Part shown: positions 33,819-42,732 of the stretch, in pieces
How positions within the stretch are numbered: position 1 is the stretch's first letter
Layout of the letters: the number at the start of each line of letters is the position of its first letter
NCBI RefSeq assembly: GCF_018437275.1
Contig: NZ_JAAMFK010000001.1
Location: 186,001-250,000 of the forward strand
Direction: 5' to 3'
Source: Fructobacillus broussonetiae
GTDB lineage: Bacteria; Bacillota; Bacilli; Lactobacillales; Lactobacillaceae
Length of the DNA: 64,000 bases
Translations under genes and position numbers: made by a program
The notes under the pieces: model-generated
Databases searched by the model: none
Seen by the model: the letters and a program-made list of their open reading frames with translations, nothing else
Told to the model about the DNA's origin: nothing

Positions 33819-34584
33819 CGTTTTCAAGTAGCTTTTTAATCGGTGCAAAGGTCCGACGGTGAATGGGACATGGTCCTAACTTAGCCAAGCCCTCCATGTG
33901 CGCCTTTGTTCCGTATCCATCGTTTTGTGCAAAACCATACCCTGGATATTCCACGTCGTAGCCTTTCATCATGGCATCACGGGTCACTTTCGCAAGAATG
34001 GACGCCGCACCAATTGAATTCGAACGGGCATCGCCCTTAATCAGTGATTGTTGGGGAAGTTCTAAGTCCACTTGCATCGCATCAACTAACAAATAGTCAG
34101 CCGGCACATCCATGGCTAGAACTGATTTCTTCATGGCCTCACGTGCAGCCTGGTAGATGTTAATCTCATCGATACGTGCTGCATCAACGACTCCGATTCC
34201 GTAGTCCACAGCTTGCTCCTTGATTTTTGAAACAAGGTCGTCTCGCACACGTTCAGACAATTGCTTCGAATCAATCACGCCGTATACGTCAAAGTCGGCA
34301 GGAAGAATACAAGCAGCCGCAACTACCGGACCTGCAAGTGGCCCCCGACCAACTTCATCAATTCCAGCAATGGCCTGAAAACCCTGTTCCCAGAGTTCGG
34401 ATTCAAAAGAAAAGCGGGTCATAAAATCCGCCTTCAACTTGGCTTCTTTAGCCAATCGTTTGTCATATGAAGCGAGCGCTGCTTTTACACCGGCCCGTTC
34501 ATCTTTTCGCCAATTTGTTAAGGCTTGTTCATCAACTTTTTCTGCTTTTAAGGCAGCCTTAATCGCTGCGATTGTCTCAGTCAT
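33814..34584 (-). CDS. rnhB: Ribonuclease HII
   Basis: 256 residues. GIDEVGRGPLAGPVVAAACI (catalytic Asp-Glu), then the conserved DSKQLSE, DAM and ASILAKVTRD motifs. It removes RNA from RNA-DNA hybrids and single ribonucleotides. The N-terminal 60-residue extension is usual in Lactobacillales. The start overlaps rbgA by 8 nt; little Shine-Dalgarno, so translational coupling is likely. Confidence 0.97.
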   Translation of the reverse strand: MTETIAAIKAALKAEKVDEQALTNWRKDERAGVKAALASYDKRLAKEAKLKADFMTRFSFESELWEQGFQAIAGIDEVGRGPLAGPVVAAACILPADFDVYGVIDSKQLSERVRDDLVSKIKEQAVDYGIGVVDAARIDEINIYQAAREAMKKSVLAMDVPADYLLVDAMQVDLELPQQSLIKGDARSNSIGAASILAKVTRDAMMKGYDVEYPGYGFAQNDGYGTKAHMEGLAKLGPCPIHRRTFAPIKKLLEND

Positions 34585-35425
34585 GTTCGTGATCCAGAGT
34601 GTAGCGGCCCAGTTTTCCTGAGCGAAGGTCGTTTAACATCCGAACGGCTGCCTTGTCATAGTCATCTTTGAAGCCCAGTTTCGAAGTAATCTCTAAGAGA
34701 ACTTCAACGTCTGTCATGTTATCAAAGACATCGTCTTGCAAGTGGTAGCGGTCCACGATGGCCTGTGGCTTGTAGCCCCGGAAGAAGGCTAACATCGCCA
34801 AAGCAGCGTCATCCTTAGGAAAAATGGTGTCTTTAATGGCACCAGTCAAAGCCAAACGTTGTCCAGTCGTTGGATCCTCGAACTTTGGCCAGAGCACACC
34901 TGGTGAATCCAGAATTTCCAATCCAGTAGCTGTCTTCAACCAGGCTACCTTCTTCGTCACACCAGGCTTATTCGCCGTGATGGCAACGTTTTTCTCAACC
35001 AAATGATTCAACAGCGTTGACTTTCCTACGTTAGGAATTCCGGCCAGCATGACACGAATGGGACGATTCTTGATTCCCTTTTCTTCCTGAGCAGCGATTT
35101 GATCAGCAAGCACTTCCTTCGCTTTCTTGGTCATCACCTGGGCCGTCTTTGGCCCACGTGTATCCAGAACAGCAACTGGTAAACCAAGCTTTTCAAAGTA
35201 GCCCTTCCAAGCTGTCGTTTCCTTCGGATCGGCCAAATCAGCCTTCGTCAAAACAAGCATCCGGGGCTTGTTCACAATTAACTTATCCACTTCAGGATTT
35301 CTTGATGAGAGTGGTAAACGGGCGTCAACCAATTCAAAGACAATGTCGACCAAAGAAAGGTTTTCCCGCATTAAGCGGAAAGCCTTGGCCATGTGGCCTG
35401 GATACCATTGAATATTCTTTCCCAT
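34577..35425 (-). CDS. rbgA: Ribosome biogenesis GTPase RbgA (YlqF)
   Basis: 282 residues of circularly permuted GTPase: G4 LTKADL first, then G5-like, then G1 GIPNVGKST, and G3 DSPGVLWPK. It promotes late 50S assembly. GAAAGGAA 6 nt before ATG. Gene order dfrA-degV-ypmS-yozE-rbgA-rnhB is well conserved in lactic acid bacteria. Confidence 0.97.
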   Translation of the reverse strand: MGKNIQWYPGHMAKAFRLMRENLSLVDIVFELVDARLPLSSRNPEVDKLIVNKPRMLVLTKADLADPKETTAWKGYFEKLGLPVAVLDTRGPKTAQVMTKKAKEVLADQIAAQEEKGIKNRPIRVMLAGIPNVGKSTLLNHLVEKNVAITANKPGVTKKVAWLKTATGLEILDSPGVLWPKFEDPTTGQRLALTGAIKDTIFPKDDAALAMLAFFRGYKPQAIVDRYHLQDDVFDNMTDVEVLLEITSKLGFKDDYDKAAVRMLNDLRSGKLGRYTLDHEHD

Positions 35426-35441
35426 AGAAATTCCTTTCTAA

Positions 35442-35669
35442 CTAACGAGAAGCCTGGTACTCAGACCAAGCTTCATCAAAAATCGTCATCGACATCAAGT
35501 AAGATGCGGATGTTTCGAGGTATTCAGATAATTCGTCAAAATCCATGGACTGTTTTGGAAACGAGGGGTCCAAGAATGCGTTATTGGCAAATTGTTGAAT
35601 TTCTGTTGCGGCAACGGCGTTGCGGTTGGTCATTAACCAGCCGTAAAAGCTCCGTGATTTACTGGGCAT
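35442..35669 (-). CDS. YozE family (UPF0346) protein
   Basis: 75 residues, SFYGWLMTNRN, DPSFPKQSMDFDELSEYLE and SMTIFDEAWSEY are the typical SAM-like (sterile-alpha-like) YozE pattern. Function unknown. It overlaps the ypmS stop by 11 nt. GGAG about 8 nt upstream of ATG. Confidence 0.9.
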   Translation of the reverse strand: MPSKSRSFYGWLMTNRNAVAATEIQQFANNAFLDPSFPKQSMDFDELSEYLETSASYLMSMTIFDEAWSEYQASR

Positions 35670-36234
35670 TCTTCATTACTCCGGTAAAGTTAAATTTATT
35701 ATCCTTCAAGTTCAACTCATCAGCGCGAACTGACCAAGAGTTCTTCTTGGTTAACTGGGTCAAATCTAAGGCAATTTGTTTCTGATCAGGCTGGATTTGC
35801 ACACCCTTTGGACCAGAATACATTTGCTTAACGTAACCCATGGCTACATCAACTGGTAAGTCGAGCTTACCAAGTTCAACCTTTTGAACGTCCATAATGA
35901 CATTTCCGCCTTCGGCGACCTTAGGTTGCATGGTCAACTTCGTATCCAACTTTTGACCATAAATCTTGACCGTACCTGATGCCGTCACGTTGTCATCGTT
36001 TACTTTGAAGTCGAATTGTCCGTTAGACTGTTCGGTTAAGTAAGTCTTAGCTAGAGCGTTCAACTGATCACGGTTTAGTGACAAGTCGACCGTCGTTTCG
36101 CTTTGCTTAGGCTGGGACACGAAGTTCGTGCGCGTTGGCACCATGACCAAGTAAGCCGTGTAGGCACCACCAGCGAGAATGGCAATAATTAATAACCAAA
36201 ATAGGAAAAACCAAATTGAACGACGTTTCTTCAT
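35659..36234 (-). CDS. YpmS family (DUF2140) lipoprotein-like membrane protein
   Basis: 191 residues. Single N-terminal membrane anchor (about 6-28, WFFLFWLLIIAILAGGAYTAYL) followed by an outer domain with ELNRDQLNALAKTYLTEQSNGQ and TLTMQPKVAEGGNVIMDVQ, the DUF2140 pattern. Located on the cell surface; role unknown. AAGAGG 6 nt upstream. Confidence 0.88.
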   Translation of the reverse strand: MKKRRSIWFFLFWLLIIAILAGGAYTAYLVMVPTRTNFVSQPKQSETTVDLSLNRDQLNALAKTYLTEQSNGQFDFKVNDDNVTASGTVKIYGQKLDTKLTMQPKVAEGGNVIMDVQKVELGKLDLPVDVAMGYVKQMYSGPKGVQIQPDQKQIALDLTQLTKKNSWSVRADELNLKDNKFNFTGVMKNAQ

Positions 36235-36246
36235 GATAGCCTCTTT

Positions 36247-37101
36247 TTAATCTTCTGCTTCAAACAAAATAGCGAGCGCACCAAGTCCCGTGTGTGTTGA
36301 AATCAATGGTGATGCGACCATAACGGCAATGTTAATGTCTGGCCAGATAGCACGCAATTCTTCAGCCAATGTTTCGGCTTCTTCTGGAACACCAGCGTGC
36401 GTAACACCGATTGAAAGCATCTTTGACTTGCTCTTCATTTCTTCGATAACACTCTTGTTAAAGGCCTTGATGGTCTTCAAACCACGTCCCTTTACAACAA
36501 CATCGACCAAGCCTTCTTCATCGACCTTGGCACCGACCTTGATGTTCAAGACATTTCCAATGAGTCCTTGCGTCTTTGACAAGCGGCCACCGGCAACCAT
36601 GTTGTCGAGTGAACGGAATGACAAGTACACGTGTGATTCCTTACGGGCTCGTTCAGCGGCTGCCAAAACTTCATCGATATTCTTACCTTCAGAAGCAGCC
36701 TTCGCAGCAGCCAAAACAACAAATGCTTGGGCTTGATCGGCTTGACGGGTATCAAATGCTGTCACGTTTCCCTTAACCAAGGCCCCCGCTTGTTGAGCGG
36801 CGTTAACCGTTCCAGACAAACCTGATGAAATGTGCAAAGACAAAATGTCTGCTTCTGGGTCTTCCTTCAAGCATTCTTCGTATGTTTCTTGAAATACACC
36901 AAGTGATGGTTGGGAAGTCTGTGGCAAGTTTTGGCTCTTCTCCATCTTTTCCAAGAATTCCTCAGGCGTAATCGTTACACCGTCCTGATAGATGGTGTCA
37001 TCGATTTGAACTGTTAAAGGGACAACCTTGATGTCGTACTTTTCCAACTCTTCTTTTGTGAACTTTGCACCAGAATCGGTAACAATTTTAACCTTCGTCA
37101 T
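36247..37101 (-). CDS. DegV family fatty-acid-binding protein
   Basis: 284 residues. MTKVKIVTDSGAKFTKEE, then the TSQPSLGVFQE binding motif and HISSGLSGTVNAAQ; the C-terminal half binds fatty-acid acyl groups in the FakB family (family knowledge). Likely a FakB-like subunit working with a fatty acid kinase. AGGAGG 6 nt upstream. Overlaps dfrA by 14 nt. Confidence 0.93.
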   Translation of the reverse strand: MTKVKIVTDSGAKFTKEELEKYDIKVVPLTVQIDDTIYQDGVTITPEEFLEKMEKSQNLPQTSQPSLGVFQETYEECLKEDPEADILSLHISSGLSGTVNAAQQAGALVKGNVTAFDTRQADQAQAFVVLAAAKAASEGKNIDEVLAAAERARKESHVYLSFRSLDNMVAGGRLSKTQGLIGNVLNIKVGAKVDEEGLVDVVVKGRGLKTIKAFNKSVIEEMKSKSKMLSIGVTHAGVPEEAETLAEELRAIWPDINIAVMVASPLISTHTGLGALAILFEAED

Positions 37102-37612
37102 GACTGCCTCCTAATGGCTTTCGTTTATACAATAAGAATTTAATGGCTTGCCCTTCGTCCTCGTCTTTTTCTTCTGAAACGAGTTCGAAAAGGTTGGTGT
37201 TTACTGGTTCGACGAAAGTGTCGCCGTCGAAGTCTCCTTCCACCTTCGTTACCGAAAGTTCGGTGGCAACTGGCATCAGCGCCTTATACAAAGTAGCACC
37301 ACCAGCGACCGTCACCAGTCGTTCGGACGTTAATTCCGCGTCGATAAGGTTTTGCAACTCGGTTAAGGAGTGAACCACCGTAACGTCGTCATAGCCCGGA
37401 TTGAAGTCGAGCTGAGATGTTAACACCACCGTTTTTCTTTTAGGAAGTGGACGACCGATGGATTCCCATGTGGCGCGTCCCATTACCATTGTAGAATTAA
37501 CGGTTTCTTTTTTAAAGTGGGCTAAGTCCTTTGGCAAGCGCCAAGGGAGGCTGCCATCTTTCCCGATGGCATGCTTATCATCTTCTGCCCAAACCATACG
37601 TACTGTCTTCAT
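37088..37612 (-). CDS. dfrA: Dihydrofolate reductase
   Basis: 174 residues. IGKDGSLPWRLPKDLAHFKKET and VMGRATWESIGRPLPKR are the DHFR motifs (Asp-equivalent and NADPH binding). It reduces dihydrofolate. AAGGAGG 5 nt upstream; ATGA overlap with cca. Unlike in several relatives, no thyA gene lies next to it in this window. Confidence 0.97.
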   Translation of the reverse strand: MKTVRMVWAEDDKHAIGKDGSLPWRLPKDLAHFKKETVNSTMVMGRATWESIGRPLPKRKTVVLTSQLDFNPGYDDVTVVHSLTELQNLIDAELTSERLVTVAGGATLYKALMPVATELSVTKVEGDFDGDTFVEPVNTNLFELVSEEKDEDEGQAIKFLLYKRKPLGGSHDEG

Positions 37613-38814
37613 TCGACCTCCTTTGTAAAGGCACGAATTGCTTCTGCATTGTTGTCTAATTCGTTAAAGACAACCGCGTGTTCAATCTGCTTTAAGAGAT
37701 TTCCTAAGGCAGGTCCTGGCGTGGCCAACCCTTCCTTGATTAACTGTCCCCCGTTTAACGCGAGGTCACGTGGCGAACGAATGGCCAAATTGCGCAGCGT
37801 GTTTGCAACGTGTGTTTGAACAGCTTCGTCCACTTCTAAGATGTCTAAGGCTTGAAGCAGTGAATCGCTCAAATCGTTAACCTGGTACAAATCCCAAACT
37901 GTTGCTTTATCGGGCGCCTGAACGATAGGAGCTAAGCGCTTAACCGTCCCCATGATTTCACGGGAGAGTTTGTATCCCTGGAGTTCTTTTGAAAGCTCTT
38001 CAGAAGACAAACTCGCGGTCCCAAGGTACAAAAGCCAAGCAACTGGCAAGGTGGTTGGCTGTTTCTTGTCGAGGAGATTAGCTAGATGTGAAACATGCTC
38101 AGCGGTAATCATCCCCTTCTCGCCAGGCATGTGACCAAGTAGGTCAACGTCTACCATGTCGCGTAGGGCATCCCCAGCCGCTTGACCCATCAGGAGTTTC
38201 TCGAATTCCACTTGAATGCGTTCGACTGCAATTTTCTCAAGGTTGGGTGCGAGTTCCTTCAGGGCTGCCCGAGTCTTATCTTCGATAGTGAAATCAAGTT
38301 TCGAAGCAAAACGCAATGCACGCATCATTCGCAAGGCATCTTCTAAGAAACGCTCGCGGGCAACGCCGACGGCCTTAATTTGCTTTTTCTTCAAATCGTT
38401 TAGGCCATCGAAGTGATCGATGACGTCCCCGTTTGAAGAAAGCGCGAAAGCGTTGATGGTGAAGTCGCGTCGCTTCAAATCCTCGGATAAGGAGCGAACA
38501 AAGGTGACCGAATCAGGGCGACGAAAGTCCGTATAGGTGGATTCCGTTCGGAAGGTAGTGATTTCATACCCTTCTCCGTGGTCTAAGACCATGACTGTTC
38601 CGTGCTGGATACCCGTGTCGACCGTCTTTTCGAAGATGTCTTTAACTTCTTCGGGATAGGCGGATGAGGCGATATCCACGTCGTGGATGGCCTGTCCCAA
38701 GATCATGTCCCGAACGCATCCGCCGACAAAATAAGCCTCGAAACCGGCTTCGTTAATTTTTTCTAGGATGGGCTTTGCAGCCTCTAATTCACTCGGTACT
38801 TGATCAAAGTGCAT
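37609..38814 (-). CDS. cca: CCA tRNA nucleotidyltransferase
   Basis: 401 residues. AYFVGGCVRDMILGQAIHDVDIA gives the nucleotidyltransferase GG...DVD motif, followed by RRDFTINAF and the RMMRALRFASKLDF region. It adds or repairs the 3' CCA of tRNA. GAGGTGACC before the ATG. The dfrA start overlaps its stop. Confidence 0.97.
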   Translation of the reverse strand: MHFDQVPSELEAAKPILEKINEAGFEAYFVGGCVRDMILGQAIHDVDIASSAYPEEVKDIFEKTVDTGIQHGTVMVLDHGEGYEITTFRTESTYTDFRRPDSVTFVRSLSEDLKRRDFTINAFALSSNGDVIDHFDGLNDLKKKQIKAVGVARERFLEDALRMMRALRFASKLDFTIEDKTRAALKELAPNLEKIAVERIQVEFEKLLMGQAAGDALRDMVDVDLLGHMPGEKGMITAEHVSHLANLLDKKQPTTLPVAWLLYLGTASLSSEELSKELQGYKLSREIMGTVKRLAPIVQAPDKATVWDLYQVNDLSDSLLQALDILEVDEAVQTHVANTLRNLAIRSPRDLALNGGQLIKEGLATPGPALGNLLKQIEHAVVFNELDNNAEAIRAFTKEVE

Positions 38815-38892
38815 TTGGTCACCTCATGCTGGAAATTACACTACCTTTTATCTTAGCAAGAATTCTAGTTAAATGCACGTTTCAGCCAATGT

Positions 38893-38920
38893 AAAAACGG
38901 CCCTTCCAGGGCCTTAAAAC
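38893..38920 (-). terminator. Terminator of the TPR protein gene
   Basis: GGCCCT-GGA-AGGGCC on the - strand with T5. Confidence 0.8.
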
Positions 38921-38935
38921 ACCATGCCCGCTTTC

Positions 38936-40198
38936 TTAGACTTCTAGGTCAGCCAAACGCTCCGCAAGATCAAAGTTATCCGGGTTTAATTCGACAACCT
39001 TCTGCAAGGTTGCTTTTTCTTCCTTGACCGCTCCGATTTCATGATAGAAGTCTGCAAGATCAGTTAAGAAAGAAACATCATCTGCATAGTCCACTTTGGC
39101 ATTCTCGAAGAATTCCTTTGCTTTCACGTCATCTTCCTTTGCGTGGTAGGCACGACCAAGGTCCCAATTAAACTTTGGATCAACGAGGTCCTTTTCTTTT
39201 GCTTGATTAATCAAAGCAATGACGGCATCCATGTCATGGAGAGCCAAGTAGAAGTCCGCAAAGGCCAAGATTGTCGTTATGTCCATATCATCCAAAGCCA
39301 GGGACTTCTCGTAATATTCCTTTGCCAATTCGTCTTCTTGCAAACGGAAAGCTAAACCGGCAGCCAAACGGAAGAGCAAGGGATTGGTTTGATCGTATGA
39401 CAAACCAGCCTGATAGGTTTGAAGCGCTTGCTTTTGTTCCTGCTTCTTTTCTTGGGCTTGTCCGAGTAATGGATAAACCGATGTGTAGTGTGGATCTTGG
39501 TCAAGAATATCTTCGTAGATTTCAATGGCCTGGTCCACGTTGTCTTGTTCTTGGTATAGGAACGCTAACTGGAACTTCGTGTCAATTGTCATATCGACAG
39601 CTTTAATCTGTTCAAGGTAAGCAATGGCATTATCCACGTTACCAACGGCAGCGTATGCCGTTCCAATACGTGCAGCCAAGTCCACCTGTGCGATGTGACG
39701 CTGCCCTTGGAGCAAAAGGCCACGGTAAAGTGCAATGGCCTTGTTGTACTCCCCAGTTGAGAAGTAGAACTCTCCGAGTGCAAAGGCAACAATTGGTTCG
39801 TTCGGAGCAATCTCGCGCGCCTTATTCAATGAGAGCTCAGCTGATTCCTTCAAACCTTCCTGTTGGTACAAGTCGGCTTTCACCATTAAGGCCTGAAGAT
39901 ATGCCTCAGATTCAGGACGAATTTGTGCAAGGTAGTCCTGGGCTTCTTCCATATTGTCTTCTTCAATGGCCATCTCAGCTAAGGCAGACTTCAACTGGTC
40001 CTCGTCTGGATACTTTTCTAAGAGGTGCTTGTATGCGGTTTTGGATTCGTCCACAAAACCCATGGCGTAAAGATCTTCTGCCAATGAGAACACCATGTCG
40101 TCATCGTCTTCCTTTAACGATGAAACAAAGGCGGTCTTGGCTTTTTCAACTTGGCCGAGTCGTAAAGCGGCCAACATTTCTTCTGCGTAATTCGTCAT
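38936..40198 (-). CDS. Tetratricopeptide repeat protein (YpiA-like)
   Basis: 420 residues, made of at least ten 34-residue helical repeats with A/L/Y/P spacing such as AYAAVGNVDNAIAYLEQIKA and FALGEFYFSTGEYNKAIALYRGLL. No enzyme motif. Such proteins are scaffolds. It is on the same strand as cca and lies upstream of it by about 120 bp with its own terminator in between. AAAGGTG upstream of ATG. Confidence 0.9.
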   Translation of the reverse strand: MTNYAEEMLAALRLGQVEKAKTAFVSSLKEDDDDMVFSLAEDLYAMGFVDESKTAYKHLLEKYPDEDQLKSALAEMAIEEDNMEEAQDYLAQIRPESEAYLQALMVKADLYQQEGLKESAELSLNKAREIAPNEPIVAFALGEFYFSTGEYNKAIALYRGLLLQGQRHIAQVDLAARIGTAYAAVGNVDNAIAYLEQIKAVDMTIDTKFQLAFLYQEQDNVDQAIEIYEDILDQDPHYTSVYPLLGQAQEKKQEQKQALQTYQAGLSYDQTNPLLFRLAAGLAFRLQEDELAKEYYEKSLALDDMDITTILAFADFYLALHDMDAVIALINQAKEKDLVDPKFNWDLGRAYHAKEDDVKAKEFFENAKVDYADDVSFLTDLADFYHEIGAVKEEKATLQKVVELNPDNFDLAERLADLEV

Positions 40199-40373
40199 GA
40201 AAACACCTTTCCATACTATGTTTAATCAATACTCTATTATACTAAGAGCCGTTAAAAAGCACAAAATAAAGACGTTTATATTTTCAATTTCGCAATAGAC
40301 CAATTCGTGCTAGAATAAAAACATTGGCGTTTTTCAATAAACCAAAATCATTTCATTCTAGAAAGGACAAAAG

Positions 40374-40922
40374 ATGTACTCACTTACAAAAAAACGTTGG
40401 CAAGCGATTCATGATAAAGACGCTTCTTTCGACGGTAAGTTCATCTACGGGATTGGAGCTGATCACCGGGTCTGCTGCCCTTCCTGTCCAAAAGAACAAG
40501 ACTGTGTTCCAGAAGAAGTTGAAATCTTTAAGACAAATGATGAAGCCCTATTCGAAGGCTTCATTCCTTGTCCGGAATGTCACCCCTTTGGTGAATTAAC
40601 TGAAAAGGCCGAGCTCGTATACAAAGTGAAAGTATATTTGGCTCACAACTACCAAAAGCGCTTAACTTTAGAGTCAATGGCCGAGGAATTTAATGTCTCA
40701 ACTGGTGTCTTGCACCGGGCCTTCATGACAAAAACCGATGAAAGTCCACAGGCATACTTAGTTCGCCTTCGCATGTTCCATGCAAAAAGACGTCTTAAGG
40801 AAACAAACGAAGGTGTTGCCATCATCGGCTTAAAGGTTGGAATTCCAAACCTCTCCTACTTCAACACGGTCTTCAAACAACAGGTCGGCATGACTGCCGT
40901 ACAATACCGTAAGCAAGGCTAA
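40374..40922 (+). CDS. Ada-like regulator: metal-binding Ada domain plus AraC HTH
   Basis: 182 residues. First half: VCCPSC (C34, C38) and IPCPEC (C66, C69), the four Cys of the Ada zinc domain, which in Ada accepts a methyl group from DNA phosphotriesters. Second half (about 83-182): two HTH motifs of the AraC type (LESMAEEFNVSTGVLHRAFMTKT and AIIGLKVGIPNLSYFNTVFKQQVGMTAVQYR). No O6-methylguanine methyltransferase domain, so AdaA-like. Upstream -10 box TAGAAT near 40313. GAAAGGAC 7 nt before ATG. Likely a DNA alkylation sensor. Confidence 0.85.
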   Translation: MYSLTKKRWQAIHDKDASFDGKFIYGIGADHRVCCPSCPKEQDCVPEEVEIFKTNDEALFEGFIPCPECHPFGELTEKAELVYKVKVYLAHNYQKRLTLESMAEEFNVSTGVLHRAFMTKTDESPQAYLVRLRMFHAKRRLKETNEGVAIIGLKVGIPNLSYFNTVFKQQVGMTAVQYRKQG

Positions 40923-40933
40923 GCAGCCATTTG

Positions 40934-40976
40934 CAATCCCATTCACATTGTCCTAAAGTGGACTTGTGAATGGGAT
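40934..40976 (+). terminator. Terminator of the Ada-like gene
   Basis: AATCCCATTCACA / TGTGAATGGGATTTTT stem-loop. Confidence 0.85.
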
Positions 40977-40999
40977 TTTTGCATTTAAAGGAGGTTTTT

Positions 41000-41785
41000 A
41001 TGTATACAGATTTGACTGGAAAAGTCGCCGTCATCACCGGTGGCTCAAAGGGAATCGGACAAAGCATCGCCCTCCGCTTTGCCCAAGAACAAATGAAGGT
41101 GGTCATCAATTACCACTCAGATAAAGCCGGCGCTGATAAAGCCGTTGACGCTATCAAGGAAAATGGTGGTGACGCGGTTGCTATCCAAGCTGACGTGTCA
41201 AAAGAAGAAGGTGTCAACGCCCTATTAAAAGCTGCCGAGGATAATTTCGGAGGTATGGATATTTGGGTGAATAACGCGGGGATGGAGATTAAATCACCTA
41301 CCCACGAAGTATCACTCGAAGACTGGAAAAAGGTTTTGGACATCAACTTAACTGGTGTCTTCCTTGGAGCAAAAGCAGCGTTAAATTACTGGTTGCCTAA
41401 GAAGCAAGAAGGAAGCATCATCAACATGTCCTCCGTCCACCAGCAAATCCCATGGCCAACTTTCGCCTCTTATGCGACGGCTAAGGGTGGCGTTAAGCTT
41501 TTCACTGAAACGCTCGCAATGGAATACGCCCCACAAAACATTCGAGTAAACAACATCGCGCCTGGTGCGATTAATACGCCAATCAACGCAGAAAAATTCG
41601 CCGATCCTAAACAGTACCAAGAAACTCAGGACATGATTCCAATGGCTAAGATTGGTGATCCAGAAGACGTGGCAAACGCAGCCGTTTGGCTCGCCTCTAA
41701 TCAATCGAAGTACGTTACCGGAGAAACCCTCTACGTTGACGGTGGTATGAAACTCTACCCCGCTTTTAAAGACGGTAAGGGATAA
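41000..41785 (+). CDS. Short-chain dehydrogenase (glucose 1-dehydrogenase-like)
   Basis: 261 residues. TGGSKGIGQSIALRF (NAD(P) turn), the NNAG motif, SSVHQQIPWPTFASYATAKGG with Ser, Tyr and Lys of the catalytic triad, and the C-terminal YVTGETLYVDGG. The overall pattern is closest to bacterial glucose 1-dehydrogenases. AAAGGAGG lies 7 nt before ATG 41000, so the ORF's first ATG 10 codons upstream is not used. Follows the Ada-like gene but beyond its terminator. Confidence 0.88.
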   Translation: MYTDLTGKVAVITGGSKGIGQSIALRFAQEQMKVVINYHSDKAGADKAVDAIKENGGDAVAIQADVSKEEGVNALLKAAEDNFGGMDIWVNNAGMEIKSPTHEVSLEDWKKVLDINLTGVFLGAKAALNYWLPKKQEGSIINMSSVHQQIPWPTFASYATAKGGVKLFTETLAMEYAPQNIRVNNIAPGAINTPINAEKFADPKQYQETQDMIPMAKIGDPEDVANAAVWLASNQSKYVTGETLYVDGGMKLYPAFKDGKG

Positions 41786-41803
41786 TTAATAAAATAAAGC
41801 AAA

Positions 41804-41840
41804 AGAAAAGACGAACAGCGATTAACTGTTCGTCTTTTTT
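41804..41840. terminator. Bidirectional terminator between the SDR and kinase genes
   Basis: AGACGAACAG / CTGTTCGTCT with A-rich left and T6 right. Confidence 0.85.
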
Positions 41841-42654
41841 AGTTCCATGTTTGAACCCGCCAGTTTGGAAAGGCATTGCCATCCTCTGCATGACGTTTTA
41901 AGGAGTATGAATGCACAATGGCATGTCTGGTAAAGTCAGCAGCGGCCCGACTTGCTTCCTTAAGATCCATGTTGTCTGCTAAAAAGCAAGCCATCGAAGC
42001 TGCTAAGACACAACCAGATCCATGGTTAAAGGCATCGTCTAAGGCGTCGTAGTGCAAAACTACACCGTGGTTACTTTCATCAATCAAAACATCGGTGTAC
42101 TGCCCCTCTTGAATGCCCTTACCAGCTTTCAAATAAACGGAGCAACGAAGTAAGTGACTCAAATCAGAAGCCATGACCAACACGCCGTTACGGCTTTTTG
42201 GTGCTTCGCGCTTTTCATCGTTAAGAAGGAGCATCCCTTCTTTCAAATTTGGCGTCACGACGGTAGCCAACGGTAGTAACTTCTCACGGTATGCCTTCAA
42301 GACATCATGGTTCAACTCCGTTTTACCCTCTTTAAAAGACAGAACCGGATCGATAACAACCGGTCCAATAAAGTCTTTCAAGAAATTGGCAACGACTTCT
42401 ATTTGTTCAGGAGATTGAAGAAGGCCAACCTTAATGGCTGAGAAGCGCTCCACTTGCTCAACACTGTCTAATTGAGCCTGGAAGATGTCGATTGGAACAG
42501 GATCAATGCGAACCTTGTTATCCTTAATTAAAACGATGGATGAGATGACGGCAAAGCCAGCCATGCCCATTGTTGTAAATGTTGCTAAATCTGTCTGGAG
42601 TCCACCGCCTGAAAGCGAATCGGAACCAGCGATGGTCAAAATTTTTTTAACCAT
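41839..42654 (-). CDS. Hydroxymethylpyrimidine/pyridoxal kinase (ThiD/PdxK family)
   Basis: 271 residues of the ribokinase-like fold: TIAGSDSLSGGGLQTDLATF, DPVLSFKEGK, VTPNLKEGMLLL and the anion-hole GSGCVLAASMA near the end. Distinguishing ThiD from pyridoxal kinase (PdxK) is not possible from sequence alone; isolated from thi genes here, a PdxK-like or salvage role is as likely. AAGGAGG 6 nt upstream. Stop codon overlaps the bidirectional terminator. Confidence 0.88.
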   Translation of the reverse strand: MVKKILTIAGSDSLSGGGLQTDLATFTTMGMAGFAVISSIVLIKDNKVRIDPVPIDIFQAQLDSVEQVERFSAIKVGLLQSPEQIEVVANFLKDFIGPVVIDPVLSFKEGKTELNHDVLKAYREKLLPLATVVTPNLKEGMLLLNDEKREAPKSRNGVLVMASDLSHLLRCSVYLKAGKGIQEGQYTDVLIDESNHGVVLHYDALDDAFNHGSGCVLAASMACFLADNMDLKEASRAAADFTRHAIVHSYSLKRHAEDGNAFPNWRVQTWN

Positions 42655-42732
42655 TGTTGTCCTCCTTTACGAAAAAGAACCGGCGATCGAGCCAGTCCTT
42701 ATTACGATAACGATCAAATGATTTAAGCACAC